Positions 25,942-34,750 of a stretch of DNA of 64,000 nucleotides are shown piece by piece. The notes under the pieces were generated by a model. The model had not been told where the DNA came from. It saw nothing but the letters and a program-made list of their open reading frames with translations, and did not search any database. Position 1 is the first letter of the stretch. Every line of letters begins with the position of its first letter. The DNA comes from Pseudaestuariivita rosea. Its GTDB lineage: Bacteria > Pseudomonadota > Alphaproteobacteria > Rhodobacterales > Rhodobacteraceae. Where the stretch lies: the NCBI RefSeq assembly GCF_017592335.1, contig NZ_JACNMP010000002.1, positions 236,901 through 300,900 of the forward strand, in the 5' to 3' direction. The position numbers were made by a program, and so were the translations under genes.

Positions 25942-27384
25942 CTACTCTGTCCCGTTTTCTGTTATATCTTTGGGATGACCTAGCCGCTGTAACGCTTCAA
26001 CGACAAGGCTGACCTTACTGCCTTTTGATCCCTTCACCAGAATGACATCACCCGGATCGGCCAATCGGTGGGCTTTCTGGGCCAGATCTGTTGCGTTTTC
26101 GACCCATTCGCCGCGCTTTTCCGGGGGCAAGGCATCCCACAGGTGCCGCATCAGGGCGCCAACGCAGTGCACCCGCGTGATAAGTTCCATGGACGGATCG
26201 TCGGCGATTGCGCGGTGCATGTCGGGGCCATCGTCACCCAGTTCAAGCATGTCGCCCAGAATGGCGATGCGGCGCCCCTTGGCGATGCGTCCGACGTTGT
26301 GGATAGGTTGGGCTGCGGCCAGAACCTCAAGCGCTGCGGTCAGAGAGGTCGGGTTGGCGTTATAGGCGTCGTCGATCAGGTCAACGATCGCGCCTTCATC
26401 TATATCATCCAGCACCAGCCGTTGACGCATGCCGCGTCCTGCGGGTGGGCGCCACAGACCGATATCGATGGCCGCGCGGGCCAGGTCGGCGCCAAGGGCC
26501 TCGGTCGCGGCCAGAACCGCCAGCGCGTTCATCGCAAAGTGACGACCGGTCGAGGACAGCTTGAACAGCGTCGCCTCGCCATGGATATCGGCCTGAATAA
26601 CGGTCGCGTTTTCCGCCAGTTTGACGTTCAGCAGCCGGAAATCCGCGCCCATATGGCCGAACAGCATCTGTTTGGCCTCTTTTTTGGCGGCCTTTGATTG
26701 CAGAATACCCGCCGTATCAATGTCGGCGTTCAGTATGGCTGTGCCGCCCGAAACAAGGCCGTCGATGATCGAGGCCTTTTCGCGCGCGATGCCTTCGATA
26801 CTATCAAAGGCTTCCAGATGGGCGGCGGCCACGGTGGTGATGACTGCCACATGGGGTCGGGCCATGCGGGACAGCGGCGCGATTTCACCTGGTGCATTCA
26901 TGCCGATTTCGATGACGGCATAGTCGGTGTCAGTGGGTATACGGGCCAGGGTCAGGGGCACGCCCCAGTGGTTGTTATAGCTGGCCTCGGCCGCATGGGT
27001 TTTGCCCTGCATCGACAGGACAACGCGCATCATTTCCTTGGTTGAGGTCTTGCCCACTGATCCGGTGATGCCCACCACCCGCGCTGCGGTGCGGGTGCGG
27101 GCGGCGATGCCCAATGCGGTCAGGCCGGTCAATACGTCTTCCACGATCAGTAGAGGCGCGTCGTCCGGCACATTGTCAGGGCGTCGACTGACCAGGGCCG
27201 CCGCTGCCCCTTTTTCAAAGGCCTGGGCTACAAAATCATGCCCGTCACGGATGTCTTTCAGGGCCACAAACAAATCGCCGGGCTGAAGCGTGCGGGTGTC
27301 GATTGAGACACCTGTCGCCCGCCAGTCCGCTGTGGTGGTGCCGCCGGTTGCCGCTGCGGCCTCGGCCGAGGTCCAAAGTGCCAT
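25942..27384 (-). CDS. murF: UDP-N-acetylmuramoyl-tripeptide--D-alanyl-D-alanine ligase
   Basis: A 480-residue Mur ligase. The start at 27384 (MALWTSAEAAAATGG) lies one base after the murE stop and fits the family; the frame runs on to 27495 inside murE. The ATP loop is GSVGKTSTKEM (near 107-117), with YNNHWGVPLTL and DAYNANPTSL downstream. It adds D-Ala-D-Ala to complete the pentapeptide. Confidence 0.95.
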   Translation of the reverse strand: MALWTSAEAAAATGGTTTADWRATGVSIDTRTLQPGDLFVALKDIRDGHDFVAQAFEKGAAAALVSRRPDNVPDDAPLLIVEDVLTGLTALGIAARTRTAARVVGITGSVGKTSTKEMMRVVLSMQGKTHAAEASYNNHWGVPLTLARIPTDTDYAVIEIGMNAPGEIAPLSRMARPHVAVITTVAAAHLEAFDSIEGIAREKASIIDGLVSGGTAILNADIDTAGILQSKAAKKEAKQMLFGHMGADFRLLNVKLAENATVIQADIHGEATLFKLSSTGRHFAMNALAVLAATEALGADLARAAIDIGLWRPPAGRGMRQRLVLDDIDEGAIVDLIDDAYNANPTSLTAALEVLAAAQPIHNVGRIAKGRRIAILGDMLELGDDGPDMHRAIADDPSMELITRVHCVGALMRHLWDALPPEKRGEWVENATDLAQKAHRLADPGDVILVKGSKGSKVSLVVEALQRLGHPKDITENGTE

Positions 27385-27385
27385 G

Positions 27386-28882
27386 CTAAATCCCCCCGTC
27401 CAGGGCCGCGACGGCGACGCTGGCTTGTTCGGCGTCGTCAAAGGGGAAGACGTCATCGCCAATGGTCTGGCCCGTTTCGTGCCCCTTGCCCGCAATCAGC
27501 AGCGTATCGCCGGGGCCCAGGGCGTCGACGGCGCGTAGGATGGCTTCGGTGCGGTCGCCGATTTCGGTTGCATTGGGGGCGCCCATCATGACCGCCTGAC
27601 GGATGACGGCGGGGTCTTCGCTGCGGGGGTTGTCATCGGTGACAAAGACGACGTCGGCGTTTTCGGCGGCGGCCTGGCCCATAAGGGGGCGTTTTGTGGG
27701 GTCACGATCGCCGCCCGCGCCAATGACGACGATAAGCCGCCCCATCACGTGGGGGCGCATGGCCGTCAGGGCCGTGGCAACCGCATCGGGTGTGTGGGCG
27801 TAGTCGACAAAGATCGCAGCGCCATTCTGGCGTGTGGCAGCCAGTTGCATGCGTCCGCGCACGGTGACCAGATGGGGCAGGGTGTCAAAGACATCAGCCG
27901 CATCGCCACCCGTTGCGATGACAAGGCCCGCCGCGACAAGAACATTTTCGGCCTGAAAACCGCCGATCAGATTCAGGCGTTTCTGAAAGGATTTGCCCTT
28001 CCAGTCAAACAGCAGGTCCTGGCCGGTGCTGTCGAACCGCTGATTGCGCAGATGCAGGTCCGCGCCGTCCTCATGGCCGACTGTCAACAGTTTTTGCCCC
28101 CGGTCGCGCGCGATATCTGCCATATCACGGCCCTTGGGGTCATCGATATTGATCACCGCTGTGCCGTCATCGGGCAATACCCGTGTGAAAAGCGCGGCCT
28201 TGGCATCGAAATAGGCCTCAAACGTCTTGTGATAATCCAGATGATCCTGACTGAAATTCGTGAACCCGGCAGCCATCAGGCGCACGCCGTCCATGCGGCG
28301 CTGGTCCAAGCCGTGGGATGAGGCCTCCATCGCGGCGTGGGTCACGCCGGCCTGGGCCGCGTCGCACAGGGCGCGGTGCAGGGTGACCGGGTCAGGTGTG
28401 GTGGGAGGCCCCCCTAGTTTGGCGGTCCAGGCGCCCTCGACGCCTGTTGTACCAAGATTGACAGCGGGCACGCCCATTTCGATCCATATCTGGCGGGTAA
28501 AGTTGGCCACAGATGTCTTGCCATTGGTGCCGGTCACGGCGACCATTGTGTCGGGCTGCCTGCCAAACCAGAGTGCTGCCGCATAGGCCAGGGTTTCGCG
28601 AGGGTCTTCGGCGATGATCAGGGCCGTATCTGACCCGGCCAGTTCATTGGCTGCAATGCGCGCGCCCTGCGCGTCGGTCAGAATGGCCGCGGCGTCCATC
28701 CGCAACGCATATTGGATGAATTCACCCCCATGCACGCGGGTGCCCGGCAGGGCGGCGAACAGATAGCCCGGCTTGACCTGTCGACTGTCGATCGCAATGC
28801 CGGTGATCCGCGCCTCTTGTCCGCCCTGTGCGGTCAGGCCAAGGGCCGCCAGTGATTTCGTTTGATTCTCAGCAGCGCCCAT
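27386..28882 (-). CDS. murE: UDP-N-acetylmuramoyl-L-alanyl-D-glutamate--2,6-diaminopimelate ligase
   Basis: A 498-residue Mur ligase. GTNGKTSVANF (near 117-127) binds ATP; YAHTPDAVATAL and GAGGDRDPTKRPLMG (near 350-400) are C-terminal signatures, and DDNPRSEDP (near 415) matches the D-x-x-R motif of meso-diaminopimelate-specific enzymes. It sits 16 bp after ftsI and is followed at once by murF. Confidence 0.96.
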   Translation of the reverse strand: MGAAENQTKSLAALGLTAQGGQEARITGIAIDSRQVKPGYLFAALPGTRVHGGEFIQYALRMDAAAILTDAQGARIAANELAGSDTALIIAEDPRETLAYAAALWFGRQPDTMVAVTGTNGKTSVANFTRQIWIEMGVPAVNLGTTGVEGAWTAKLGGPPTTPDPVTLHRALCDAAQAGVTHAAMEASSHGLDQRRMDGVRLMAAGFTNFSQDHLDYHKTFEAYFDAKAALFTRVLPDDGTAVINIDDPKGRDMADIARDRGQKLLTVGHEDGADLHLRNQRFDSTGQDLLFDWKGKSFQKRLNLIGGFQAENVLVAAGLVIATGGDAADVFDTLPHLVTVRGRMQLAATRQNGAAIFVDYAHTPDAVATALTAMRPHVMGRLIVVIGAGGDRDPTKRPLMGQAAAENADVVFVTDDNPRSEDPAVIRQAVMMGAPNATEIGDRTEAILRAVDALGPGDTLLIAGKGHETGQTIGDDVFPFDDAEQASVAVAALDGGI

Positions 28883-28898
28883 TTTTTGCCTTCCGCCC

Positions 28899-30683
28899 TT
28901 AATTTGCGGTCAGTGTTACACCGGTTATGGGGCCGGGTTCAACTTGTGGTCTGAGGCCCAGCAAGGGGGCCGTGCGCCGAATGATCTCGGCGGCAACGGG
29001 TACCGCCGTCCAACCCGCCGTGCGCCGGGGTTCTTCGCCCGATGTTTCAACGGGTTCGTCCAGACTGACCACCAGAACATACTTCGGATCATGGGCCGGA
29101 AAGATACTGGCAAAGGTCGCAATCACCCGGTCATCATAATATCCGCCGCCGTTCGTACGGGGTTTGTCTGCGGTGCCGGTTTTGCCCGCTACGTGATAGC
29201 CTGGCACTTCACCAAAGGTGGCCGACCCATCTGTGACCACTTTGCGCAGCATGGTGCGCGCCTGGGCCGAGGTGCGTTCTGAAATCACGCGCGGGCCGTT
29301 TTGCGGGCCATCCTGTTTCAGCAGGGTCGGCGTGACCTTGGTGCCGCCATTTAACAGCGACGCATAGGCGCCGGCCAGATGCAGCGGGCTGGTCGATACG
29401 CCGTGGCCATAGGAAATCGTCATGACTGAAATTTCGGACCAGTTACGGGGATAAAGCGGATTGACGGTGTGCGCCTCGATCATCTCGAAAGGTAGCGGTT
29501 CGGTCACACCAAGGGTCTGCAGAAAGCTTTTCTGACGATCTGACCCGATATCAAGTGCAATGCGGGCGGTTCCGATATTTGACGATTTTGCAATGACATC
29601 CGTTACGGAAAGCTGTGTGCCGTGATCGCGGAAATCACGAATGGTGAAACGGCCCCATTGCAAAGGCCCTTTGATGTCGATGATTGTCTCGGGCTGGACC
29701 AGCCCCAGTTCCAGGGCCTGAGCGGCCGTGAAAATCTTGAAGGTTGAGCCAAGCTCATAGACACCCTGAACGGCGCGGTTGAACAGGGGGCTGTCGGACT
29801 GGTCGCCCTGTGTCAGGGGACGGGGGCGATTGTTGGGGTCGAAATCGGGCAGGCTGGCGATGGCCAGAACCTCGCCCGTATGAATGTCCATCATGATCGC
29901 TGCGGCACCCTTGGCATTCATCAGGCGCATGCCCCCGGCCAGGACTTCCTCGGTCGCGGCCTGAAGGGTCAGATCCAGCGACAATTGCAAGGGTGCCGTG
30001 CTGTTGGCCGGGTCGCGCAGATAGCGGTCGAACTGCTTTTCGACGCCCGCAATGCCGATAACCTCGGCCGAGGACACGCCTTCGCGCCCGAAGCCTGCGC
30101 CGCCCAGAACATGTGATGCGACAGGGCCATTGGGATAAAGTCGCATTTCGCGTGGGCCGAATTGCAGCCCGGGATCACCGATATCGTGGACGGCCTGTTT
30201 CTGTTCGGGGCTGATCCGCCGCTTGATCCAGATAAATTTGCGATTGCCGGTGAACTGCTTGATCAGCTGATCCTGCTGCAGATCGGGAAAGATTTTAACC
30301 AGCTCACGCGCGGCATGTTCCTTGTCGATCATCACCGGGGGCTGGGCGTAAAGCGAAAAGGTCTGCAGGTTCGTGGCCAGAATGCGACCGTTACGATCCA
30401 CGATATCGGCGCGCTGGTTGACGATGGCGGCACCGGCTGCGGCCATGCGCGGCTCGGACGGTTCGCTTGCGGCCAGAACGGCCATACGCATGCCGACCGC
30501 CAGGAAGGCGCACAGGAAAAAGATACCCAGTACCAGCAACCGGCCTTCAGCGCGGTCACGGGATTTATCGCGCATTTCCTCATGGCGCAGGCGCAGGTTT
30601 TCACGCTCAATCGCATCCGGATTTTCGCCGTGTTCCCGGGCACTTAGGATACGGGGCAGGGGGCGCAGCGGTGTTCTGGTCAT
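28899..30683 (-). CDS. ftsI: Division-specific peptidoglycan transpeptidase, PBP3
   Basis: A 594-residue class B penicillin-binding protein. A basic cytoplasmic tail precedes one membrane helix (about 48-68), then a dimerisation domain, then the transpeptidase. The active-site S313-T-F-K316, SSN near 367 and KTG near 500 are in order. It cross-links septal peptidoglycan with FtsW. The start overlaps ftsL by 4 bp. Confidence 0.96.
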   Translation of the reverse strand: MTRTPLRPLPRILSAREHGENPDAIERENLRLRHEEMRDKSRDRAEGRLLVLGIFFLCAFLAVGMRMAVLAASEPSEPRMAAAGAAIVNQRADIVDRNGRILATNLQTFSLYAQPPVMIDKEHAARELVKIFPDLQQDQLIKQFTGNRKFIWIKRRISPEQKQAVHDIGDPGLQFGPREMRLYPNGPVASHVLGGAGFGREGVSSAEVIGIAGVEKQFDRYLRDPANSTAPLQLSLDLTLQAATEEVLAGGMRLMNAKGAAAIMMDIHTGEVLAIASLPDFDPNNRPRPLTQGDQSDSPLFNRAVQGVYELGSTFKIFTAAQALELGLVQPETIIDIKGPLQWGRFTIRDFRDHGTQLSVTDVIAKSSNIGTARIALDIGSDRQKSFLQTLGVTEPLPFEMIEAHTVNPLYPRNWSEISVMTISYGHGVSTSPLHLAGAYASLLNGGTKVTPTLLKQDGPQNGPRVISERTSAQARTMLRKVVTDGSATFGEVPGYHVAGKTGTADKPRTNGGGYYDDRVIATFASIFPAHDPKYVLVVSLDEPVETSGEEPRRTAGWTAVPVAAEIIRRTAPLLGLRPQVEPGPITGVTLTAN

Positions 30684-31036
30684 TCGCCTTGATCCTGCAG
30701 GTCACGGCTTGCAAAGGTTTCGACCGGCGTGGTGATCGGTAGCGGCGGATCTTCGGGGAAGGTCACCTGATCAACCTGACCGAACTGATCGGGCGTCATG
30801 GGCAGCAGGCCCAGGCGATCAAAGTTCAGATCCGCCAGATCGCGCAGCCGGTCGGGGCGGTTCAGAAAGGCCCATTCCGCACGCAGGACCGACAGGCGTT
30901 CACGCGCACTGCCGATGTCGCGCTGCAATTGCCGAACCTCGGACAGGGCTTGCTGGGTCTTATAGTTTTGCTGATACGCCCAGAAGGCAAGGCCCATGAC
31001 CGCAAGCGCAGATGTGATAAAAAGAAATGTCCGCAT
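30680..31036 (-). CDS. ftsL: Cell division protein FtsL
   Basis: A 118-residue bitopic protein: membrane helix FLFITSALAVMGLAFWAY (4-21), then a periplasmic coiled coil (about 30-65; EVRQLQRDIGSARERLSVLRAEW in parts). Its place between rsmH and ftsI and its overlaps with both (1 and 4 bp) identify it. It works with FtsB and FtsQ to activate septal synthesis. Confidence 0.9.
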   Translation of the reverse strand: MRTFLFITSALAVMGLAFWAYQQNYKTQQALSEVRQLQRDIGSARERLSVLRAEWAFLNRPDRLRDLADLNFDRLGLLPMTPDQFGQVDQVTFPEDPPLPITTPVETFASRDLQDQGE

Positions 31037-32028
31037 CAGTTTTTCCCCCTTAGTCGCGGCATTCCGATGTCTTTTGCGTCAATATCGCCAGGTGGTGCGT
31101 CGGTGCGTTCGGCCACACGCAGTTTGGCGGAGCGGGATCGCGGATTTTCGGCCAGTTCCTGATCGTCCGGGCCGATGGCCTTGCGCGACAGCAGTCTGAA
31201 TTGCGCGGGCGTTTCCTGGGTTTCTGGCGCATAGCGGTTGGCGCGGCCCAACTGGCCCGAGCGTTGCTGCAAAAAGCGTTTGACCATCCGGTCTTCGGTC
31301 GAGTGGAAGGTCACGACGGCCAGTTTTCCGCCGGACCTTAGCGCGCGTTCGGCTGCCATAAGCCCCTGATAAAGCTCTTCATATTCTGTGTTTACGGCGA
31401 TGCGCAGCGCCTGAAAGGACCGGGTGGCAGGGTGGCTTTGACCCGGTTTGGCGCGGGGCAGGCAGCCCTCGATTATTTGGGCCAGGGCAAGGGTGCGCGT
31501 GATCGGCGCCTGATCGCGTGCTTTGACAATGGCCCGCGCAATCCGTCGCGACGCCCGTTCTTCGCCAAAAAGATAAAGGATATCAGCCAGTTCTGCTTCG
31601 CTGGCACTATTCACAATATCAGCGGCCGTTTGTCCGGTGTCGCCCATGCGCATGTCCAGCGGGCCGTCTTTCATGAAAGAAAAACCGCGTTCGGCCTGAT
31701 CCAGCTGCATGGAACTGACGCCAAGATCCAGCACAATACCGTCCAGCGCCTCGCCATAGGCGTCCAGCCGCGAAAACGTGCCTTGCACCATGCGCAGGCG
31801 GTCACCGTATTGGGCCGCCCAGGACTGCGCCATGACAAAAACGGTTGGGTCACGATCAATCGCGATCACCTGACCTGCGCCTGCGTCCAGCAGCGCGCGT
31901 GTATATCCGCCCGCGCCAAAGGTGCCGTCCAGCCAGATGCCGGACACTGGTTCAACCGCCCGCATCAAAGGGCGCAACAGGACCGGGATATGGGGGGCAT
32001 CATCAGGGATTTGCGCGGCAGCCGCCAT
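31036..32028 (-). CDS. rsmH: 16S rRNA (cytosine(1402)-N(4))-methyltransferase
   Basis: A 330-residue SAM-dependent methyltransferase. [13 protein letters not shown] (13-25) and [16 protein letters not shown] (33-48) carry the SAM loop; [19 protein letters not shown] (about 98-116) and [15 protein letters not shown] (about 245-259) are RsmH blocks. It methylates C1402 of 16S rRNA near the P site. It follows mraZ by 3 bp. Confidence 0.96.
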   Translation of the reverse strand: MAAAAQIPDDAPHIPVLLRPLMRAVEPVSGIWLDGTFGAGGYTRALLDAGAGQVIAIDRDPTVFVMAQSWAAQYGDRLRMVQGTFSRLDAYGEALDGIVLDLGVSSMQLDQAERGFSFMKDGPLDMRMGDTGQTAADIVNSASEAELADILYLFGEERASRRIARAIVKARDQAPITRTLALAQIIEGCLPRAKPGQSHPATRSFQALRIAVNTEYEELYQGLMAAERALRSGGKLAVVTFHSTEDRMVKRFLQQRSGQLGRANRYAPETQETPAQFRLLSRKAIGPDDQELAENPRSRSAKLRVAERTDAPPGDIDAKDIGMPRLRGKN

Positions 32029-32031
32029 GCC

Positions 32032-32535
32032 TTAATCCCCTTTCTTCTGATCCAGCAGGATAAGGGGATCGAAGTCTTCGGGCTGATTGTCCAGCCAGGC
32101 TTCGGTGTCGGTCTTTTCCTCGGCCTCATAGGTGTCGGGGTTCCAGATTTGGAAATGGTCGCCGGCCGAGATAAAAAATGCCTCGGACGTCAGGCCGATC
32201 TTTTCGCGCTGCTTGATCGGCAGAACCAGACGCCCGTCGCGGTCGACTTCTGTGGTCAGGGATGGCCCCAGCATCGTCTGGGTAAGGATCTTACGTTCCA
32301 TCGACCCGCGCGGCAGGGACATGATTTCGTCTTCAATTTCGTAGAAGGCTTCCATTGTATAGCAATCCAATCGCTTTTTGCGATGATCGCCGTAGACAAT
32401 AACAAGCTGAGGCTGTCGGCCTTCGACCCATTCGGGGTCACCGGCCTGCAGGACACGGCGAAAAAGGGCTGGGATAGACACCCGCCCTTTACTGTCCACC
32501 TTATGGTGGCTTTCACCTCTGAACCTGCGAACCAC
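32032..32535 (-). CDS. mraZ: Transcriptional regulator MraZ
   Basis: A 167-residue protein with two AbrB/SpoVT-like half domains: HKVDSKGRVSIPALFR near 10-25 and TEVDRDGRLVLPIKQRE near 93-109. The GTG at 32535 is preferred because it begins MVRRFRGESHHKVD, as the family does; the open frame upstream (to 32673) is low-complexity and basic. MraZ binds TGGGN repeats with 10-bp period and controls the dcw operon that it heads; such repeats lie about 315-450 bp upstream. Confidence 0.92.
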   Translation of the reverse strand: MVRRFRGESHHKVDSKGRVSIPALFRRVLQAGDPEWVEGRQPQLVIVYGDHRKKRLDCYTMEAFYEIEDEIMSLPRGSMERKILTQTMLGPSLTTEVDRDGRLVLPIKQREKIGLTSEAFFISAGDHFQIWNPDTYEAEEKTDTEAWLDNQPEDFDPLILLDQKKGD

Positions 32536-32848
32536 TGTCCTGCGGCCCCTTTTTGTCCTGCCCCCGGATTTTCTTTTTGTTTTACCGCCGGCCCTGGAAG
32601 GAAAACGGCGGACTGAGCTGCTGCCACTGCCCAATCCGCCGCCAAGTCCCTCGCGGGTTGTCCAACTGCGCATGCCACCTGGGGGGATGTCTGCTCGCTC
32701 ACGCGTCGGATCTGTCTTGCGATGAAAGCGGGTGCCTGTATGAAACCTGACTTGGTGCTCTTATGGGGTTCTTTAGTTGCCCCGTTAGCCCGTCCCTCAT
32801 CTGTGGGTATAGGGATGACATGGGATTTCATGGTAATCAACAAAAAAA

Positions 32849-32873
32849 TGGGACTTTGTGGGAATGGGCGGGA
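32849..32873 (+). promoter_or_regulatory. MraZ-box-like triple repeat
   Basis: TGGGA at 32849, TGGGA at 32859 and CGGGA at 32869 repeat with an exact 10-bp period, the arrangement MraZ recognises (TGGGN, 5-bp spacers). They read on the plus strand, opposite to mraZ transcription. A shorter pair, TGGGA 32821 and TGGTA 32831, has the same period. Confidence 0.5.
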
Positions 32874-32969
32874 AACTGTATTTTGGACGATATATAGATT
32901 TTACCTAAAATACACCTCAATTAGCGCATAATTCATATATGTATACTATATGTGGTGCTGTATACCCGT

Positions 32970-32984
32970 TCCCACGAATTCCCT
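32970..32984 (-). promoter_or_regulatory. MraZ-box-like double repeat on the coding strand
   Basis: On the minus strand AGGGA (32984-32980) and TGGGA (32974-32970) are 10 bp apart, in the sense expected for an MraZ box and about 25 bp downstream of a candidate -10 element. Together with the plus-strand cluster they flank the A/T-rich segment. Confidence 0.45.
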
Positions 32985-33148
32985 TAAGTGCAAATTTTTT
33001 TGCTTGAAGCGTAGCCCGTACCTTAACAGTCAGGTCAAAACAGTACGATTTTTCTGAGAATCATCGGAATTTCAACGCATGATTCGGCGTGGATTCGGGT
33101 TTGGACCCGTCATTTTCTTAATAGATAGATATGAGTGCCATGAAATCC

Positions 33149-34222
33149 CTAGGCCATCCCGCCAGCTACCAGGCGCGTAGCCAGTTGGGCATAGGCCTCG
33201 GCTTGGGGGCTGTCGCCCGTGGCGATGGGCAGGCCTGCGTCCCCGGCCAGACGGACATCCAAATGTAGCGGCAGAGCACCCAGAAACGGCACGCCGATCC
33301 GTTCGGCTTCAGCCGCAACGCCGCCGTGACCAAACAGATGCGCCTCGTGACCGCATTCAGGGCATATATAAGAAGACATGTTTTCGATCAGGCCCAGAAC
33401 CGGTGTTTTCAGCGTGGCAAACATATCCAATGCCTTGCGTGCATCCAGCAGCGCAACATCCTGCGGGGTGCTGACAACGATGGCGCCGGTCAGGTGGGTG
33501 CGTTGGCAGAGCGTCAGTTGCACATCACCCGTGCCCGGCGGCAGATCGACGATCAGCACATCCAACTGACCCCATTGAACCTGGCCCAACATCTGTTGAA
33601 GTGCGCCCATCAACATCGGACCGCGCCAGACAACTGCTTTTTGTTCGTCGACCATGAAGCCGATCGACATCAGCGTGACGCCATGGGCCTGCAGTGGAAT
33701 GATGGTTTTGCCATCGGGGGAGGCGGGGCGTTTGTTGATGCCCATCATGCGGGGCTGCGAGGGGCCATAGATATCGGCATCCAGCAAACCGACCTTGCGG
33801 CCCTGCCTGGCCAGCGCCACGGCAAGGTTTGAAGACACCGTCGATTTGCCTACACCCCCCTTGCCCGAGCCGATGGCAAGGATTCGGTCAACCCCTGTGA
33901 CCTGCATTGGGCCTTTCTGTCCGTCCGGATGCCGCCCAATCTTTAGGCTTGGCGCCGCAGTTTTGGGCTGTGCCGCCGGACCATGCGCCGTCAGAACAGC
34001 GGAAACCTGCGACACGCCGTCCAAATCCATCACGATTTTTTCAGCGGCTTGGCGGATCTGTTCCATTTTTGCCGCGATTTCGGGGGAGGGCGCTTCAATC
34101 ACAAAGCGAACGGCGCCGTCCTGAACGGAAAGCGCCCGAACCATGTCACGGGATATCAATGTACCGCCGTCGGGCAGGGTCAGTTGGTCAAGTGCCTGTA
34201 ATACAGTCTGTTTTGTTGTCAT
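33149..34222 (-). CDS. mrp: Mrp/ApbC-family iron-sulfur cluster carrier ATPase
   Basis: A 357-residue protein with an N-terminal MIP18/DUF59-like domain (about 5-80) and a P-loop NTPase. The deviant Walker A KGGVGKST is at 121-128, [14 protein letters not shown] near 152, and the CPEC pair that binds a bridging 4Fe-4S cluster near 286. It delivers Fe-S clusters to apoproteins. It is a single gene between the dcw promoter region and the DUF1127 gene. Confidence 0.94.
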   Translation of the reverse strand: MTTKQTVLQALDQLTLPDGGTLISRDMVRALSVQDGAVRFVIEAPSPEIAAKMEQIRQAAEKIVMDLDGVSQVSAVLTAHGPAAQPKTAAPSLKIGRHPDGQKGPMQVTGVDRILAIGSGKGGVGKSTVSSNLAVALARQGRKVGLLDADIYGPSQPRMMGINKRPASPDGKTIIPLQAHGVTLMSIGFMVDEQKAVVWRGPMLMGALQQMLGQVQWGQLDVLIVDLPPGTGDVQLTLCQRTHLTGAIVVSTPQDVALLDARKALDMFATLKTPVLGLIENMSSYICPECGHEAHLFGHGGVAAEAERIGVPFLGALPLHLDVRLAGDAGLPIATGDSPQAEAYAQLATRLVAGGMA

Positions 34223-34440
34223 TTGGCGCCCCCGGTATCCGTCAGTCTTAAATGTTCACTTTTCGCCGCGGGACAACCCCTGAATTCAGGCGCCTAATCA
34301 ATAAGCTTAATGCCGTTCGTTTGGGCGCCTGCGAATTGCATTTTCTGCATGGCAGCATTGTTTGTGCGGCTATTGTGCACACGCAGCAATGCGTTATTTA
34401 CAGATCCAAGGCAGTAACGCAAAATTAAACGAGTAGAGCT

Positions 34441-34656
34441 ATGGCACATATGAGTGAAGTTCGCGCCGCACGGGGCGGTGTGTTTGAAAATACAAAAGCC
34501 GGTTTGGCTGGTCTGGTACAGCGTTATGCGCGCTACAAACTGTATAAGACCACACTGGCGGAGCTGAAGTCGCTGACGAACCGAGAGCTGAGCGACCTTG
34601 GCCTGAACCGCACCATGCTGCGTCGCGTAGCATATGAGGCGGTTTACGATCGATAG
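34441..34656 (+). CDS. DUF1127 protein (CcaF1/YjiS-like) upstream of a CcsR-type sRNA
   Basis: A 71-residue basic protein. The last 40 residues (YKTTLAELKSLTNRELSDLGLNRTMLRRVAYEA in parts) are a DUF1127 domain. In Rhodobacter sphaeroides a DUF1127 gene (ccaF1) heads the CcsR1-4 sRNAs, and its product is an RNA-binding protein linked to RNA maturation and stress. Here too a CCTCCTCCC double hairpin starts within about 15 bases of the stop, so the mRNA probably continues into the sRNA. Confidence 0.9.
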   Translation: MAHMSEVRAARGGVFENTKAGLAGLVQRYARYKLYKTTLAELKSLTNRELSDLGLNRTMLRRVAYEAVYDR

Positions 34657-34662
34657 GAATTT

Positions 34663-34750
34663 ACGGTTCAGGAAACCCTCTCCTCCTCCCTGGGTTTTCT
34701 GTTAATCTGCGGCGGCACCTTCCTCCTCCCTGGTGTCGCCGCTTTTTTTA
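34663..34750 (+). ncRNA. CcsR/cuckoo-type small RNA with two anti-Shine-Dalgarno loops
   Basis: Two consecutive hairpins: 34669-34701 (10-bp stem CAGGAAACCC/GGGTTTTCTG, one G-U pair) and 34709-34742 (11-bp stem GCGGCGGCACC/GGTGTCGCCGC, one G-U pair). Both loops contain CTCCTCCC, a perfect anti-Shine-Dalgarno. This is the layout of the CcsR sRNAs of Rhodobacter, made by processing of the DUF1127 transcript. No separate promoter is needed. There is one sRNA unit here, where R. sphaeroides has four. Confidence 0.85.

Larger units (their letters stand above)
32536..33148. other. Upstream region of the dcw cluster
   Basis: This 613-bp stretch holds the promoter region of mraZ. From about 32880 to 33000 it is strongly A/T-rich, with a palindrome CATATATGTATACTATATG near 32934-32952. 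A possible minus-strand promoter has TTGACC at 33038-33033 and TACGCT at 33013-33008 (19-bp spacer). The frames at 32722-32931 and 32256-32843 have no support as genes. Confidence 0.5.

Noticed and set aside
32536..32673. Upstream extension of mraZ
   Set aside because: The added residues are low-complexity and basic; the GTG at 32535 gives the normal family length.
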